Shown one piece after another: positions 1 to 8,177 of a stretch of 45,665 nucleotides of DNA. The stretch comes from an uncultured Acidobacteriia bacterium (GTDB taxonomy: Bacteria > Acidobacteriota > Terriglobia > Bryobacterales > Bryobacteraceae): the NCBI GenBank assembly GCA_903882645.1, contig CAIRXZ010000342.1, forward strand, positions 1 through 45,665, given 5' to 3'. A program made the translations under genes and the position numbers. A model generated the notes under the pieces. The model ran no database searches and had not been told where the DNA came from. It worked only from the letters and a program-made list of their open reading frames with translations. Every line of letters starts with the position of its first letter. The first letter of the stretch is position 1.

Positions 1-213
1 CACTTTTTTGTCGTGCACCCTGCCTCGCGCGGGTAAGATCCCGGCGAGGGCCGCGCGCTCTTCGCTTTCGGACCGCCGGATTGCGCAAACTCCAAGCGTG
101 GGGATCGGGCATGCCCTGAACCCAAGCCCACCCCCGCTTGAATCGGAACCGGCAACAAGGGAGAATAAAGATTCGAGGTCTTAAAGACCGAATTCACGGG
201 CGGTGATACGCCC

Positions 214-219
214 AGGAGG
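214..219 (+). promoter_or_regulatory. Ribosome binding site deciding a GTG start
   Basis: A perfect AGGAGG lies five bases before the GTG at 225. It supports that GTG over an overlapping ATG at 203 that opens a different reading frame. Confidence 0.75.
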
Positions 220-224
220 TATTC

Positions 225-1412
225 GTGGTCCATTCATCGTCTCGCCGAAGTTTTCTAGGAGCCACTCTGGCGCTTCCCGCGGCGGCCGCCGCGTCGACCG
301 GTTCCGGCTCTCCGGGCCAGGCGCCGGCCGCCAAGTCCCCCGCCCCGCCGGCAGCCCCCAAGTTCACATACGCAACTTTGGGCAAGACGGGCGTGCGCCT
401 CACGCGGCTGTCGTTCGGCTGCATGACCACCTCCGATCAAAGCGTGATCGAGAGGGCCGCCGACATGGGCATCGTTTACTTCGACACGGCCCGCGTCTAT
501 CAGGGCGGCAACAACGAACGCATGGTGGGCGCCGCGCTCAAGAAGTACCGCTCGAAGGCGTTCATTGCCAGCAAGTCGCTGGCGCGGGACGGGAAAGGCG
601 CTTTGGCGGATCTCGATGCCAGCCTGAAAGAACTGCAGACCGACCATCTGGACCTGTGGTATCTGCACAGCCGGCAAGCGCCGAACACGGTCACCGACGA
701 CCTTCTCGAGGCGCAGAACGCGGCCAAGAAGGACGGCAAGATCCGGTTCGCCGGCGTCAGCTTCCACGGCGGCCACGCGGAGATGATCCCGGCGATGCTC
801 AAGACGAACCACTTCGACGTGTTCCTGATGAGCTACAACTTCACCATGGATCCGTCCATCGAGCCGCTGATCGAGACCGCGCACAAGGCCAACGTCGGCA
901 TCGTTGCTATGAAGGGCCTGGCGGGCGGGGTGAAACCCACGGTGGGTTCCTACCGGATCCCCGCGGAGCAACTGAACAAGCTGACTCGCGAAGGGGCTCC
1001 GGTGGCGGCGCTGAAGTGGGTGCTGAAGAATCCCAACGTCGATACGGTGATTCCCAGCATCGTCGACAACGAGCAGCTCGAACAGAACATCGCGGCGATG
1101 AGCTCGCCTTTCAGCCAGAACGACGCCAAGCTGCTGGCCATGCGACTCGAGGAGATCAAGCCGCTGTACTGCCGGATGTGCGGGCATTGCGAGGGCCAGT
1201 GCCCGAAGGGTTTGCCGGCGTCCGATATCCTGCGCTTCCTGATGTACGCCGAGGGCTACGGCCAGTTCGCGATGGGACGCGAGAGCTTCCAGGGGCTGCC
1301 GGCGGAGGTCGCCGCGGTCCGCTGCGGCGATTGCGCCAGTTGTTCGATTCAGTGCCCCAACGGAGTGCAGGTAGCGAGCCGGCTCCGGCGCGCGCAGGAA
1401 CTGTTCGCATAG
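225..1412 (+). CDS. Tat-exported aldo/keto reductase with C-terminal 2x[4Fe-4S] domain
   Basis: The 395-residue protein starts at a GTG behind a strong Shine-Dalgarno sequence. Residues 1-25 form a twin-arginine type signal (SSRRSFLG followed by an alanine-rich hydrophobic run), so export in folded form is likely. The body is an aldo/keto reductase barrel: the expected Asp and Tyr occur in FDTARVYQGG, the Lys in ASKSL and the His in DLWYLHS. The last 80 residues carry two CxxCxxCxxxC motifs (C316/319/322/326 and C367/370/373/377), enough for two [4Fe-4S] clusters. Similar fusions are common in Acidobacteria and Planctomycetes under the name aldo/keto reductase family protein; their substrates are unknown. 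A periplasmic electron-transfer oxidoreductase is inferred. The enzyme class is clear, the reaction is not. Confidence 0.9.
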   Translation: MVHSSSRRSFLGATLALPAAAAASTGSGSPGQAPAAKSPAPPAAPKFTYATLGKTGVRLTRLSFGCMTTSDQSVIERAADMGIVYFDTARVYQGGNNERMVGAALKKYRSKAFIASKSLARDGKGALADLDASLKELQTDHLDLWYLHSRQAPNTVTDDLLEAQNAAKKDGKIRFAGVSFHGGHAEMIPAMLKTNHFDVFLMSYNFTMDPSIEPLIETAHKANVGIVAMKGLAGGVKPTVGSYRIPAEQLNKLTREGAPVAALKWVLKNPNVDTVIPSIVDNEQLEQNIAAMSSPFSQNDAKLLAMRLEEIKPLYCRMCGHCEGQCPKGLPASDILRFLMYAEGYGQFAMGRESFQGLPAEVAAVRCGDCASCSIQCPNGVQVASRLRRAQELFA

Positions 1413-1418
1413 GGCGCG

Positions 1419-1438
1419 GGCGGGCCGGGGGGCCTGCC
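1419..1438. repeat. REP-like hairpin, 8-bp stem and 4-nt loop
   Basis: GGCGGGCC, a GGGG loop and GGCCTGCC form a stem with one G-T pair just after the reductase stop codon. It has the same architecture as the elements at 7124, 8131, 38163 and 43259. It may also act as a weak terminator, although no T-run follows. Confidence 0.6.
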
Positions 1439-1545
1439 TCACGCGCAAATAGATATTTCCGATCCGCCGCATAGAAACTTCTGTCTTCTGGCGCGGGAAT
1501 CATCGCGCGACAATGGCGTTGTCCCACGTTCGGACGTGATCCACG

Positions 1546-2931
1546 ATGAGATCCTTTTCCCCCGCGTGCGCGCTTGCGCTCCTTTCCACCTCCGTTGCGT
1601 CGGCGGCGGCCCCCGATATCGAGTCGCGTCTGACGGCCGTGGAAGCCGCCGCGCAGTCCGCCCAAAGCGCGGGGGACAACGCGTGGATGCTGGTCAGCGC
1701 AGCCCTGGTCCTGATGATGACCGGTCCGGGCCTCGCCCTGTTCTACGGCGGCCTGGTGCGGCGCAAGAACGTGCTCAGTTCCATGATGCACAGCTTCATC
1801 CTGATGGCGGTGGTGACCGTGATCTGGGCGGTGCTGGGATATAGCCTGGCGTTCGGCGGGTCCTCTCCCTTTATCGGCGATCTGCACTTCGCGTTCTTGA
1901 ATCATGTAGGCAGCGCGCCGAATCCGGACTACGCGCCCACCATCCCGCAGCAGACGTTCATGATTTACCAGTTGATGTTCGCGGTCATCACGCCGGCCTT
2001 GATTTCCGGCGCGTATGCGGAACGCATGAAGTTCAGCGCCATGCTGCTGTTCACTGTCCTGTGGACCCTGCTGGTTTACTTCCCGATGGCCCACATGGTG
2101 TGGGGCAAGGGCGGCTTTCTCAACGCGGCGCTGGGCGGCAGGGTTCCGTGTTTCGATTTCGCCGGCGGCACGGTGGTGCACATCACCTCGGGCGTTTCCG
2201 CGCTGGTGTGCGCGCTATACCTCGGGAAGCGTCTGGGTTATCCCAACGAGCCTTCAAAACCGCACAACATGGTGATCAGCGTCATCGGCGCGTGCATGCT
2301 GTGGGTCGGCTGGTTCGGCTTCAACGCGGGCAGCGCGCTGGCGGCGTCCGGTCTGGCCACCAGCGCCTTCGTGGCCACGCACTTCGGAGCGGCCGCGGCT
2401 GCGCTCGGCTGGATCGCCGCCGAATGGATCCACACCGGCAAACCCAGCGTGCTGGGCGGGATTTCGGGCGCGGTGGCGGGGTTGGTGGCCATTACGCCGG
2501 CTTCGGGCTTCGTGCAGCCGTTCCCGGCATTGCTGATCGGCTTGTGCGCCGGAGTCGCATGCTACTTCATGGTCGTCAAAGTGAAGAGGATCTTCGGCTA
2601 CGACGACGCGCTGGACGCCTTTGGCGTGCACGGGGCGGGCGGAACGCTGGGCGCCATCCTCACCGGGGTGTTCGCCACTAACGCCGTGAACGATGCATTC
2701 AAGGACGCCTCCGGGCGGACCCTGCCGCTCGGCCTGGTGGACGGCCACGGCGCGCAAGTGCTCAACCAGATCGTGGGCTGCGCGATCGCCTGGGCGCTGG
2801 CCGCTGTCGGCACGCTCGTCATCCTGAAGATCTGCGACGTCGTCGTGGGGGTGCGCGTGAGCGGGGAGCAGGAAGTCGAGGGGCTTGACCTCAGCATGCA
2901 CGGCGAGGAGGGATATATCCTGGAGAGCTAG
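1546..2931 (+). CDS. amtB: Ammonium transporter Amt
   Basis: A 461-residue polytopic membrane protein of the Amt/Mep/Rh family that conducts ammonium/ammonia across the inner membrane. It opens with a cleavable-looking signal peptide (about residues 1-20), as in E. coli AmtB. Family landmarks include the GLVRRKNVLSSMMHS segment after the first helix, the conserved FAVITPALISGAYAERM stretch, FDFAGGTVVH with the first pore histidine, and DAFGVHGAGGTLGAI with the second. The cytoplasmic tail EQEVEGLDLSMHGEEGY is the element that PII proteins bind. The gene for a PII protein follows directly, as in the classic amtB-glnK pairing, so transport is probably gated by nitrogen status. Confidence 0.95.
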   Translation: MRSFSPACALALLSTSVASAAAPDIESRLTAVEAAAQSAQSAGDNAWMLVSAALVLMMTGPGLALFYGGLVRRKNVLSSMMHSFILMAVVTVIWAVLGYSLAFGGSSPFIGDLHFAFLNHVGSAPNPDYAPTIPQQTFMIYQLMFAVITPALISGAYAERMKFSAMLLFTVLWTLLVYFPMAHMVWGKGGFLNAALGGRVPCFDFAGGTVVHITSGVSALVCALYLGKRLGYPNEPSKPHNMVISVIGACMLWVGWFGFNAGSALAASGLATSAFVATHFGAAAAALGWIAAEWIHTGKPSVLGGISGAVAGLVAITPASGFVQPFPALLIGLCAGVACYFMVVKVKRIFGYDDALDAFGVHGAGGTLGAILTGVFATNAVNDAFKDASGRTLPLGLVDGHGAQVLNQIVGCAIAWALAAVGTLVILKICDVVVGVRVSGEQEVEGLDLSMHGEEGYILES

Positions 2932-2934
2932 GCG

Positions 2935-2968
2935 CAAGGGCTTCGCCCTTGAAATCCCTTCGGGATTT
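2935..2968. promoter_or_regulatory. Two adjacent perfect hairpins between amtB and glnK
   Basis: CAAGGGC-TTC-GCCCTTG (2935-2951) is followed without a gap by AAATCCC-TTC-GGGATTT (2952-2968), two perfect 7-bp stems with the same TTC loop. They start three bases after the amtB stop. In this position they could stabilise or attenuate the amtB-glnK transcript, or be degenerate repeats. No T-run follows, so a classic terminator is unlikely. Confidence 0.5.
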
Positions 2969-2994
2969 GGGAGTCGGGAGACAGAAGTCGGAAG
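2969..2994 (+). repeat. Degenerate heptamer tandem repeat
   Basis: AGTCGGG, AGACAGA and AGTCGGA follow one another with a 7-nt period in the amtB-glnK gap. This is a weaker member of the heptamer arrays seen at 8427, 9287, 30515, 30627 and 35364. Confidence 0.45.
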
Positions 2995-3038
2995 GCGGGG
3001 CGCGCCTGGCGGAGCCGAACGAGGGTAGTCTAAAGATA

Positions 3039-3377
3039 ATGAAGAAAATCGAAGCCGTCATTCAGCCGTTCAAACTCGATGAAGTCAAGGAAGCGCTCAA
3101 GAGCATCGGCATCGATGGCATGACCATTAGCGACGTCCGCGGCCACGGACGCCAAAAGGGTCACAAGGAAATCTACCGCGGCCAGGAGTATAACGTCGAC
3201 CTCCTGCCGAAGGTCAAGGTGGAAATGGTGGTCTCCGAAAGCCGTTGTCCGGAAGTCTTGAGAACCCTCGCCACGGCCGCGCGCACCGGGAAGATCGGCG
3301 ACGGAAAGATCTTCGTCTACGAGGTCGCCGAAGCGATCCGCATCCGGAACGACGACCGTGGAGAATCGGCTCTCTAG
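3039..3377 (+). CDS. glnK: Nitrogen regulatory protein PII (GlnB/GlnK type)
   Basis: A 112-residue PII signalling protein, exactly the family length. The ATG at 3039 gives the canonical MKKIEAVIQPFKLDEVKEAL start; an in-frame upstream codon at 2949 would add 30 residues of non-PII sequence and is rejected. Tyr51 in the T-loop (RGQEYNVDLLPK) is the residue uridylylated by GlnD. The ARTGKIGDGKIFV stretch belongs to the nucleotide/2-oxoglutarate site. Lying between amtB and glnD, it probably binds the Amt channel when nitrogen is plentiful and is modified by the neighbouring uridylyltransferase when it is scarce. GlnK is preferred to GlnB because of the amtB linkage; sequence alone cannot separate them. 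Confidence 0.95.
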   Translation: MKKIEAVIQPFKLDEVKEALKSIGIDGMTISDVRGHGRQKGHKEIYRGQEYNVDLLPKVKVEMVVSESRCPEVLRTLATAARTGKIGDGKIFVYEVAEAIRIRNDDRGESAL

Positions 3378-5781
3378 CTTCGACCCCGCCGCCTCCTTGG
3401 CTGAACGAACGGCGCAAGTGGACGGCGCCGCGCTGGAGGCGGCCGCCGCTTCGCTGTTTCCCCCGGATGGGCCGGTTTCGGGACTCGCGCTCCTGGCGGT
3501 AGGCGGCTACGGTCGCCGCCAGTTGTTCCCCCATTCCGACGTGGACCTCCTGCTGCTCTTCGGCAAGGAGGGCGCGGCGCTCGATCGCAAAGCGAACGTC
3601 TCGGCATTCCTTCAGCGGCTTTGGGACGGCGGCATGCGCGTCAGCCAGTCGGTTCGGACGCCGGAAGAGTGCCTCTTGGTGCACGACCAGAACGCCGAGT
3701 TGAACATCAGCCTGCTCGACCGCCGCTACCTGGCCGGCGACCGCGCGCTTTACGACGCTCTGGACGCAAGATTGCCCCGCTTTCTGCACGCCAATCGGGA
3801 CGCGCTGATCGGCAACCTGGCGCGCCTGACCCACGAACGGCACGCCAAGTACGCGGAAACCTTCTATCACCTGGAGCCGAACGTCAAGGAGACTCCGGGC
3901 GGACTGAGGGACTACCAACTGATCTGCTGGCTGGAGCAACTGCGCGGGGCGGCGTTCGCCGAGCCGGCCCTGGAATTGCGGCAGGCGTTCGACCACCTCG
4001 CGCGCATCCGCTGCAAGCTGCACGCGGACGCCGGACGCGACCAGAACGTCCTCTCTTTCGACGAGCAGGACGCCATCGCCGAGCGCTGGGGCCAGGGCGG
4101 CGCGGCCGAATGGATGCGCGAATACTATCGCCATTCCCGCGCGGTCTACCGCGCCGCCATTCGCGAACTCGAGAGCCTGGAGGCGCAGACCAGCGGCCTG
4201 TTCGCGCAATTTCGCGACTGGCGCTCACGCCTGGGCAACGCCGATATCGGCGTGCGCCGCGAGCGCGCCCATTTCCGCGAGCCGCAGTTGCTGGAAGCCG
4301 ATCCCACTCTCGCGCTGCGCCTGTTCGAATTCGTGGCGCGGCACGGCATCCGGCCCTCGCCCGAGACCGAACGGCGCCTCGAATCGCAGTTTGGCCGCCT
4401 GGAAGCGCACTTCGGCGGGCGGACGCCGGCCTGGCCGGCTTTGAGCCGCATGTTCGCCCTCCCGCATGCGGCGCTGGCCCTGCGCTCGATGCACGAAACC
4501 GGCGCCCTGTGCGCCTTCTTTCCGGAATTGAAGAGCATCGAATGCCTGGTGATCCGCGATTTCTTTCACCGGTACACCGTGGATGAGCACACGGTAGTGG
4601 CGATTGAGCGTCTCCTGAAGCCGCAAGATCCTTACGCCGGTCTGCTGGCCGAGACCGGCCAGTTGGGCGCGCTGGTCTTCGCGACGCTGTTCCACGACGC
4701 CGGGAAAGGAGCGCCCGATCGAGGCCACGTGGATGCATCGCTCGATCTGGCCGACGCCGCCATGGGCCGCATCGCGGCGCCGGGGCCGGACCGCGAGACC
4801 GTTCTCTTCCTGATCCGGAACCACCTGGTGCTTTCCGCCGCGATGCAGTCGCGCGACGTCTTCGACCCGCAGACCATTCGCGAGGTGGCCGCGCAGATGG
4901 AGACCGTGGAGCGTCTCAAGGCGCTCACCCTGCTGACTTACGCCGACATTTCCGCGGTCAACCCTTCCGCCATGACGCCCTGGCGCGCCGATCAGCTTTG
5001 GCAGCTCTATTTGATGGTCTACAACGAGCTGACGCGGGAGCTGGAGACGGGCCGCATCCAAAGCGCCCCGGCGGCGAACCCCGAACGCGCCGCGTTCCTC
5101 GAAGGCTTCCCCAAGCGTTACCTGCGCACGCACTCGGAAGGCGAGATCGCTTCTCACATGGCGCTCGAAGCGAAGGCGCGGGATCCGAAGGCTCCGCGCG
5201 GGGCGGCCGTGGAGGTCCGCAAAGTCGATGCGGCGTGGCAACTGACGCTGGCCGCGCCGGACCGTCCCGGCCTGTTCGCCTCGGCCGCCGGCACGCTCTC
5301 CGGCTTTGGCCTGAACATCCTCCGCGCCGAAGCGTTCACGAACCGGCGCGGCATGGTGCTGGACACCTTCACCTTCGCCGACCCCCTCCGCAACCTGGAG
5401 CTGAATCCCAGCGAAGTGGACCGCCTGCGCTCGACCGCCAAGCGCGTCATAGCGGGCAAAATGGGCGTCAAGGACTTACTGCGCAACCGCCCGAAGCCCT
5501 CCCTGCCGAGCCGGAAATCCCGGATTCCCGCCACGGTCACCTTCGATGCAAATGCCAGCCAGACCGCCACGCTGATTGAGATCGTCGCGCAGGACCGCCC
5601 CGGCCTGCTTTACGACCTGGCCTCCGCGATTTCCTCGCAAGGCGCGAACATTGAAGTAGTTCTCATCGACACCGAAGCCCACAAAGCCATCGACGTGTTC
5701 TACGTGACCGCCGAGGGGAAGAAGCTGACGCCGGAGAAGCAAGAGGCGTTGGCGGAGGCGTTGCGGCAGGCGGCGGGCTAG
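3358..5781 (+). CDS. glnD: [Protein-PII] uridylyltransferase / uridylyl-removing enzyme
   Basis: An 807-residue bifunctional nitrogen sensor that adds UMP to PII and removes it. Order of domains: a nucleotidyltransferase core at about 40-110 with GGYGRRQLFPHSDVDLLLL (metal-binding D61 and D63), a GlnD linker region, an HD hydrolase domain at about 400-540 with H446-D447 in LFHDAGKG, and two ACT domains (about 610-680 and 730-807, each with a DRPGLF/LY motif) that sense glutamine. It starts at a GTG overlapping the last 20 bases of glnK, so translation of the two is probably coupled. It is somewhat shorter than the E. coli enzyme of about 890 residues, mainly at the N-terminus. Both active sites look intact. 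Confidence 0.95.
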   Translation: MENRLSSFDPAASLAERTAQVDGAALEAAAASLFPPDGPVSGLALLAVGGYGRRQLFPHSDVDLLLLFGKEGAALDRKANVSAFLQRLWDGGMRVSQSVRTPEECLLVHDQNAELNISLLDRRYLAGDRALYDALDARLPRFLHANRDALIGNLARLTHERHAKYAETFYHLEPNVKETPGGLRDYQLICWLEQLRGAAFAEPALELRQAFDHLARIRCKLHADAGRDQNVLSFDEQDAIAERWGQGGAAEWMREYYRHSRAVYRAAIRELESLEAQTSGLFAQFRDWRSRLGNADIGVRRERAHFREPQLLEADPTLALRLFEFVARHGIRPSPETERRLESQFGRLEAHFGGRTPAWPALSRMFALPHAALALRSMHETGALCAFFPELKSIECLVIRDFFHRYTVDEHTVVAIERLLKPQDPYAGLLAETGQLGALVFATLFHDAGKGAPDRGHVDASLDLADAAMGRIAAPGPDRETVLFLIRNHLVLSAAMQSRDVFDPQTIREVAAQMETVERLKALTLLTYADISAVNPSAMTPWRADQLWQLYLMVYNELTRELETGRIQSAPAANPERAAFLEGFPKRYLRTHSEGEIASHMALEAKARDPKAPRGAAVEVRKVDAAWQLTLAAPDRPGLFASAAGTLSGFGLNILRAEAFTNRRGMVLDTFTFADPLRNLELNPSEVDRLRSTAKRVIAGKMGVKDLLRNRPKPSLPSRKSRIPATVTFDANASQTATLIEIVAQDRPGLLYDLASAISSQGANIEVVLIDTEAHKAIDVFYVTAEGKKLTPEKQEALAEALRQAAG

Positions 5782-5816
5782 ATCTTCGATCGCGCGATGT
5801 TGCGCTCGTGGGTAGG

Positions 5817-5841
5817 AACCGCTCCCTCACGGTCGCGGCCC
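5817..5841. repeat. Solo copy of the ACCGCTCCCT...CGGTCGCGGC element
   Basis: This 25-bp stretch in the glnD/thioesterase gap matches each arm of the inverted pair at 28301-28375 nearly base for base (CTC in place of CTG). It is a single, unpaired copy of that dispersed element. Confidence 0.6.
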
Positions 5842-5904
5842 TAAACGGGGGTTTGAGCGCGAACGAGCGGCTTGTCGATAGCGCCGGGTTTCGCGTTCGC
5901 GGAG

Positions 5905-6309
5905 CTAGATCCCGAACAAGGCGTGGTACTTCGCGGGCAGGCGTGTGCGCTCGATTGCGCGGTTGACAAAAACGTGGCGGGTGTGTCCGGTGGCGAGGAT
6001 ACGACCCTGCCCCGCGAGGCGCATTTCATAGGCGAAGACGACGATGCGGGCGTTGGCGTCGTCCACCCAAGTCTTGACGATCACCTCGTCGTCGAAGCGC
6101 GCCGGCGAGCGGTAGCGGCATTGGGATTCGGCCACCGCCAGAAAGACGCCGTCCTGGTTTTCCATGTCGCGGTAGTTGAAGCCCAGGGATTTGCAGAGAT
6201 CGACGCGGCCCACCTCCATCCAGACCAGGTAGTTCGCATAATAGACCACGCCCATGCAGTCGGTTTCGGCATAGCGCACGCGCAAGCGGGTTTCGGCGAA
6301 GGGTTTCAT
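5905..6309 (-). CDS. Acyl-CoA thioesterase, hot-dog fold (YbgC/4HBT family)
   Basis: A 134-residue single hot-dog-domain protein, the usual length for YbgC-type thioesterases. The signature RYAETDCMGVVYYANYL holds the catalytic aspartate (D17) and the helix that binds the CoA thioester. It hydrolyses an acyl- or aryl-CoA thioester in the cytoplasm; the substrate is not predictable. The ATG at 6309 is chosen because everything upstream in frame is antisense to the next gene and does not align with the family. It stands alone on the minus strand, divergent from the molybdopterin synthase gene 75 bases away. In proteobacteria YbgC sits with tol-pal, but no tol genes are present here. Confidence 0.88.
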   Translation of the reverse strand: MKPFAETRLRVRYAETDCMGVVYYANYLVWMEVGRVDLCKSLGFNYRDMENQDGVFLAVAESQCRYRSPARFDDEVIVKTWVDDANARIVVFAYEMRLAGQGRILATGHTRHVFVNRAIERTRLPAKYHALFGI

Positions 6310-6384
6310 GGGTAAGAGTATTGTAGCCCGCCGCAACGGGGAGCCGTCCGGGACCGTCTGATAGACTGGGAGACACGGTTCAGC

Positions 6385-7098
6385 ATGCGCGCGCGAGTGC
6401 TGTTTTTCGGCGTCCTGAAGGACTTGGCGGGGCGGCCCTCGGAAGAGGCCGAAGTCCCCGCCGGTACGACCGTGGGCGGCATTCTGGAGTCCTGCACGGC
6501 GCGGTTTCCGCGGCTGCGGGAGATGGCCGGAAGCATCGCCGCCGCGCGGAATCGGCAGTTTGCGGACTTTTCGGCGGCGGTGGAAGAGGGCGACGAAGTG
6601 GCCTTCCTGCCGCCTGTGAGCGGCGGGACGGCCGACGGGGCGGCGGAGATCGCCGAGGACGGAAACTACTACGCGCTGACCCGGCGGCCGATCGATCCGC
6701 GGGCTCTCGCGACGCGCCTGATCGCCGGCGCGGAGGGCGCGGTGGTGACCTTCGAGGGGACGGTCCGGAACAACACCAACGGCCGCCCGACGCGCTTCCT
6801 GGAGTACGAAGGCTACGAGCCGATGGCCCTTGCCGCGATGGCGGGGATCGGCCGCGAGATCGCGGCCGCGCGCCAGATCGGCCGTATCGCCATCGTGCAT
6901 CGCCTGGGCCGCGTGCTGGTGGGCGAAACCAGCGTGGCGGTCGTGGTGACGGCCCCGCACCGGCGGCCGGCTTTCGAAGCCGCCATCGAGGCTATCGACC
7001 GGCTAAAGAGAATCGTTCCCATCTGGAAGAAGGAGTGCTTCGCGGATGGCGAAGTGTGGGTGGAAGGGGAGCGGGACCGCGATGCGCCGGCGGGCTAG
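6385..7098 (+). CDS. moaX: Fused molybdopterin synthase, MoaD-MoaE (MoaX-like)
   Basis: A 237-residue fusion of the two molybdopterin synthase subunits. Residues 1-80 are the ubiquitin-like MoaD domain, ending in PPVSGG, the Gly-Gly whose carboxylate is normally converted to a thiocarboxylate. Residues from about 90 to 228 are MoaE, with FEGTVRNNTNGRPT, the YEGYEPMA segment, the HRLGRVLVGETSV core and IVPIWKKECFADGEVW near the end. Together the subunits put sulfur into precursor Z to make molybdopterin. The Gly-Gly is internal here, so the chain must be cut after it, or work in an unusual way. A comparable mycobacterial fusion, MoaX, is reported to be processed. No other moa gene is in the window. 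Confidence 0.92.
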   Translation: MRARVLFFGVLKDLAGRPSEEAEVPAGTTVGGILESCTARFPRLREMAGSIAAARNRQFADFSAAVEEGDEVAFLPPVSGGTADGAAEIAEDGNYYALTRRPIDPRALATRLIAGAEGAVVTFEGTVRNNTNGRPTRFLEYEGYEPMALAAMAGIGREIAAARQIGRIAIVHRLGRVLVGETSVAVVVTAPHRRPAFEAAIEAIDRLKRIVPIWKKECFADGEVWVEGERDRDAPAG

Positions 7099-8116
7099 GA
7101 TCGTGCGCGATCCAACGAAGCGAGGCAGGCCAGGAGGCCTGCCCCGCGTGGTGGTGGCTATTCTGTGCATGGCCGGCCCGGCCGTCGCCCAGGAAACGCC
7201 CGCGTTCCGCACGAACGTCACCCTGGTACACGTCGTGGCCACGGTGAAGAACCGGGCGGGCGAGCTGGTGGGAGCGCTTCGGAAGGACGATTTTGAGATT
7301 TACGACAACGGCGCGCGGCAGGACATCGCCGTGTTCGAGCGCCAGACGGAGCAGCCCCTCTCCGTGGTTCTGATGATCGACACCAGCGGGTCCACCGGCA
7401 AGGACCTGAAGTACGAAACCGATTCGGCCAGCCGCTTTCTGCGCGCGCTGCTTTCCGAGGGCAACCCGCGCGACGCCGTCGCGTTGTACGGCGTGAATGC
7501 CGACGTGACGCTGCTCCGCGACTTCACGCACAACTACGCGTCGCTCGAACAGCAGTTCCGGCTCCTGCATCCGGAAGGGGCGACGGCGCTTTTCGACGCG
7601 ATCTTCTGGGGTTCGCAGTCTCTCGAGAAGCGCGAAGGCCGCAAAGCGATCGTTATCGTCACCGACGGCGACGACACGTACTCGAAGACCACTTCGCACC
7701 AGGCGCTCGAAGCGGCCCACCTGGCCGATGCCGTAATCTACCCGGTGGTGGTTGTGCCCATCGCGAACGACGCGGGGCGCAACATCGGCGGCGAGCACGT
7801 CCTGACCTTCATGGCGGAAGGAACGGGAGGCCGCACTTTCTTGCCGGCCCTGGGCCCGGACCTCAACAAGGCGTTCGCCGATATCGTCACGGAGCTGCGC
7901 ACGCAATACCTGCTGGCTTTCTACCCGCGCGGCTCGCAATCCACGAAGGACCGGTTTCACAAGCTGGAGGTGCGGGTGAAGGGGCCGGAATTGCAGGTGT
8001 CGGCGCGCAATGGTTATTATGGGGAAGTCGAGGCCGGCGGCGGCCCGGCGGATGCCCGCGTATCGGTAGGCTCCGAAACAACAGGGACGGCGCCCGAGAA
8101 GGGCAAGAAGCCGTGA
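7082..8116 (+). CDS. Secreted VWFA-related acidobacterial domain protein
   Basis: A 344-residue protein with a von Willebrand factor A domain. After the signal segment (cleavage likely at PAVAQ-ETP) comes the domain typical of Acidobacteria: FRTNVTLVHVVATVKNRAGELV, then a MIDAS metal site with DTSGS in VVLMIDTSGSTG, the supporting ATALFD threonine region and VTDGDD. The family is usually secreted and of unknown role, presumably protein or metal binding. The ATG at 7082 is preferred because it gives a shorter leader and a 17-bp overlap with the upstream gene; an in-frame ATG at 7046 is the alternative and also has a possible RBS. The signal region is long because a REP-like hairpin (7124-7143) encodes its RGRPGGLP part. 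Confidence 0.85.
   Translation: MRRRARIVRDPTKRGRPGGLPRVVVAILCMAGPAVAQETPAFRTNVTLVHVVATVKNRAGELVGALRKDDFEIYDNGARQDIAVFERQTEQPLSVVLMIDTSGSTGKDLKYETDSASRFLRALLSEGNPRDAVALYGVNADVTLLRDFTHNYASLEQQFRLLHPEGATALFDAIFWGSQSLEKREGRKAIVIVTDGDDTYSKTTSHQALEAAHLADAVIYPVVVVPIANDAGRNIGGEHVLTFMAEGTGGRTFLPALGPDLNKAFADIVTELRTQYLLAFYPRGSQSTKDRFHKLEVRVKGPELQVSARNGYYGEVEAGGGPADARVSVGSETTGTAPEKGKKP
7124..7143. repeat. REP-like hairpin inside the coding region of the VWA protein
   Basis: GGCAGGCC, an AGGA loop and GGCCTGCC make a perfect 8-bp stem. The element is translated as part of the n-region of the signal peptide, so it either inserted in frame or lies in what was formerly the 5' leader. Confidence 0.6.
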
Positions 8117-8130
8117 TTGCCCCGCGGCAA

Positions 8131-8150
8131 GGCGGGCCGGGAGGCCTGCC
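8131..8150. repeat. REP-like hairpin downstream of the VWA gene
   Basis: GGCGGGCC, GGGA and GGCCTGCC form an 8-bp stem with one G-T pair. It is 15 bases after the VWA stop codon and 28 before the Hfq-like start. Confidence 0.6.
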
Positions 8151-8177
8151 CCACTGGGGCAAGAAACGCTGGGAGAG

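Noticed and set aside
6310-6384. Molybdenum-cofactor riboswitch before the MoaD-MoaE fusion
   Set aside because: The 75-base gap is too short and shows no suitable stem arrangement.
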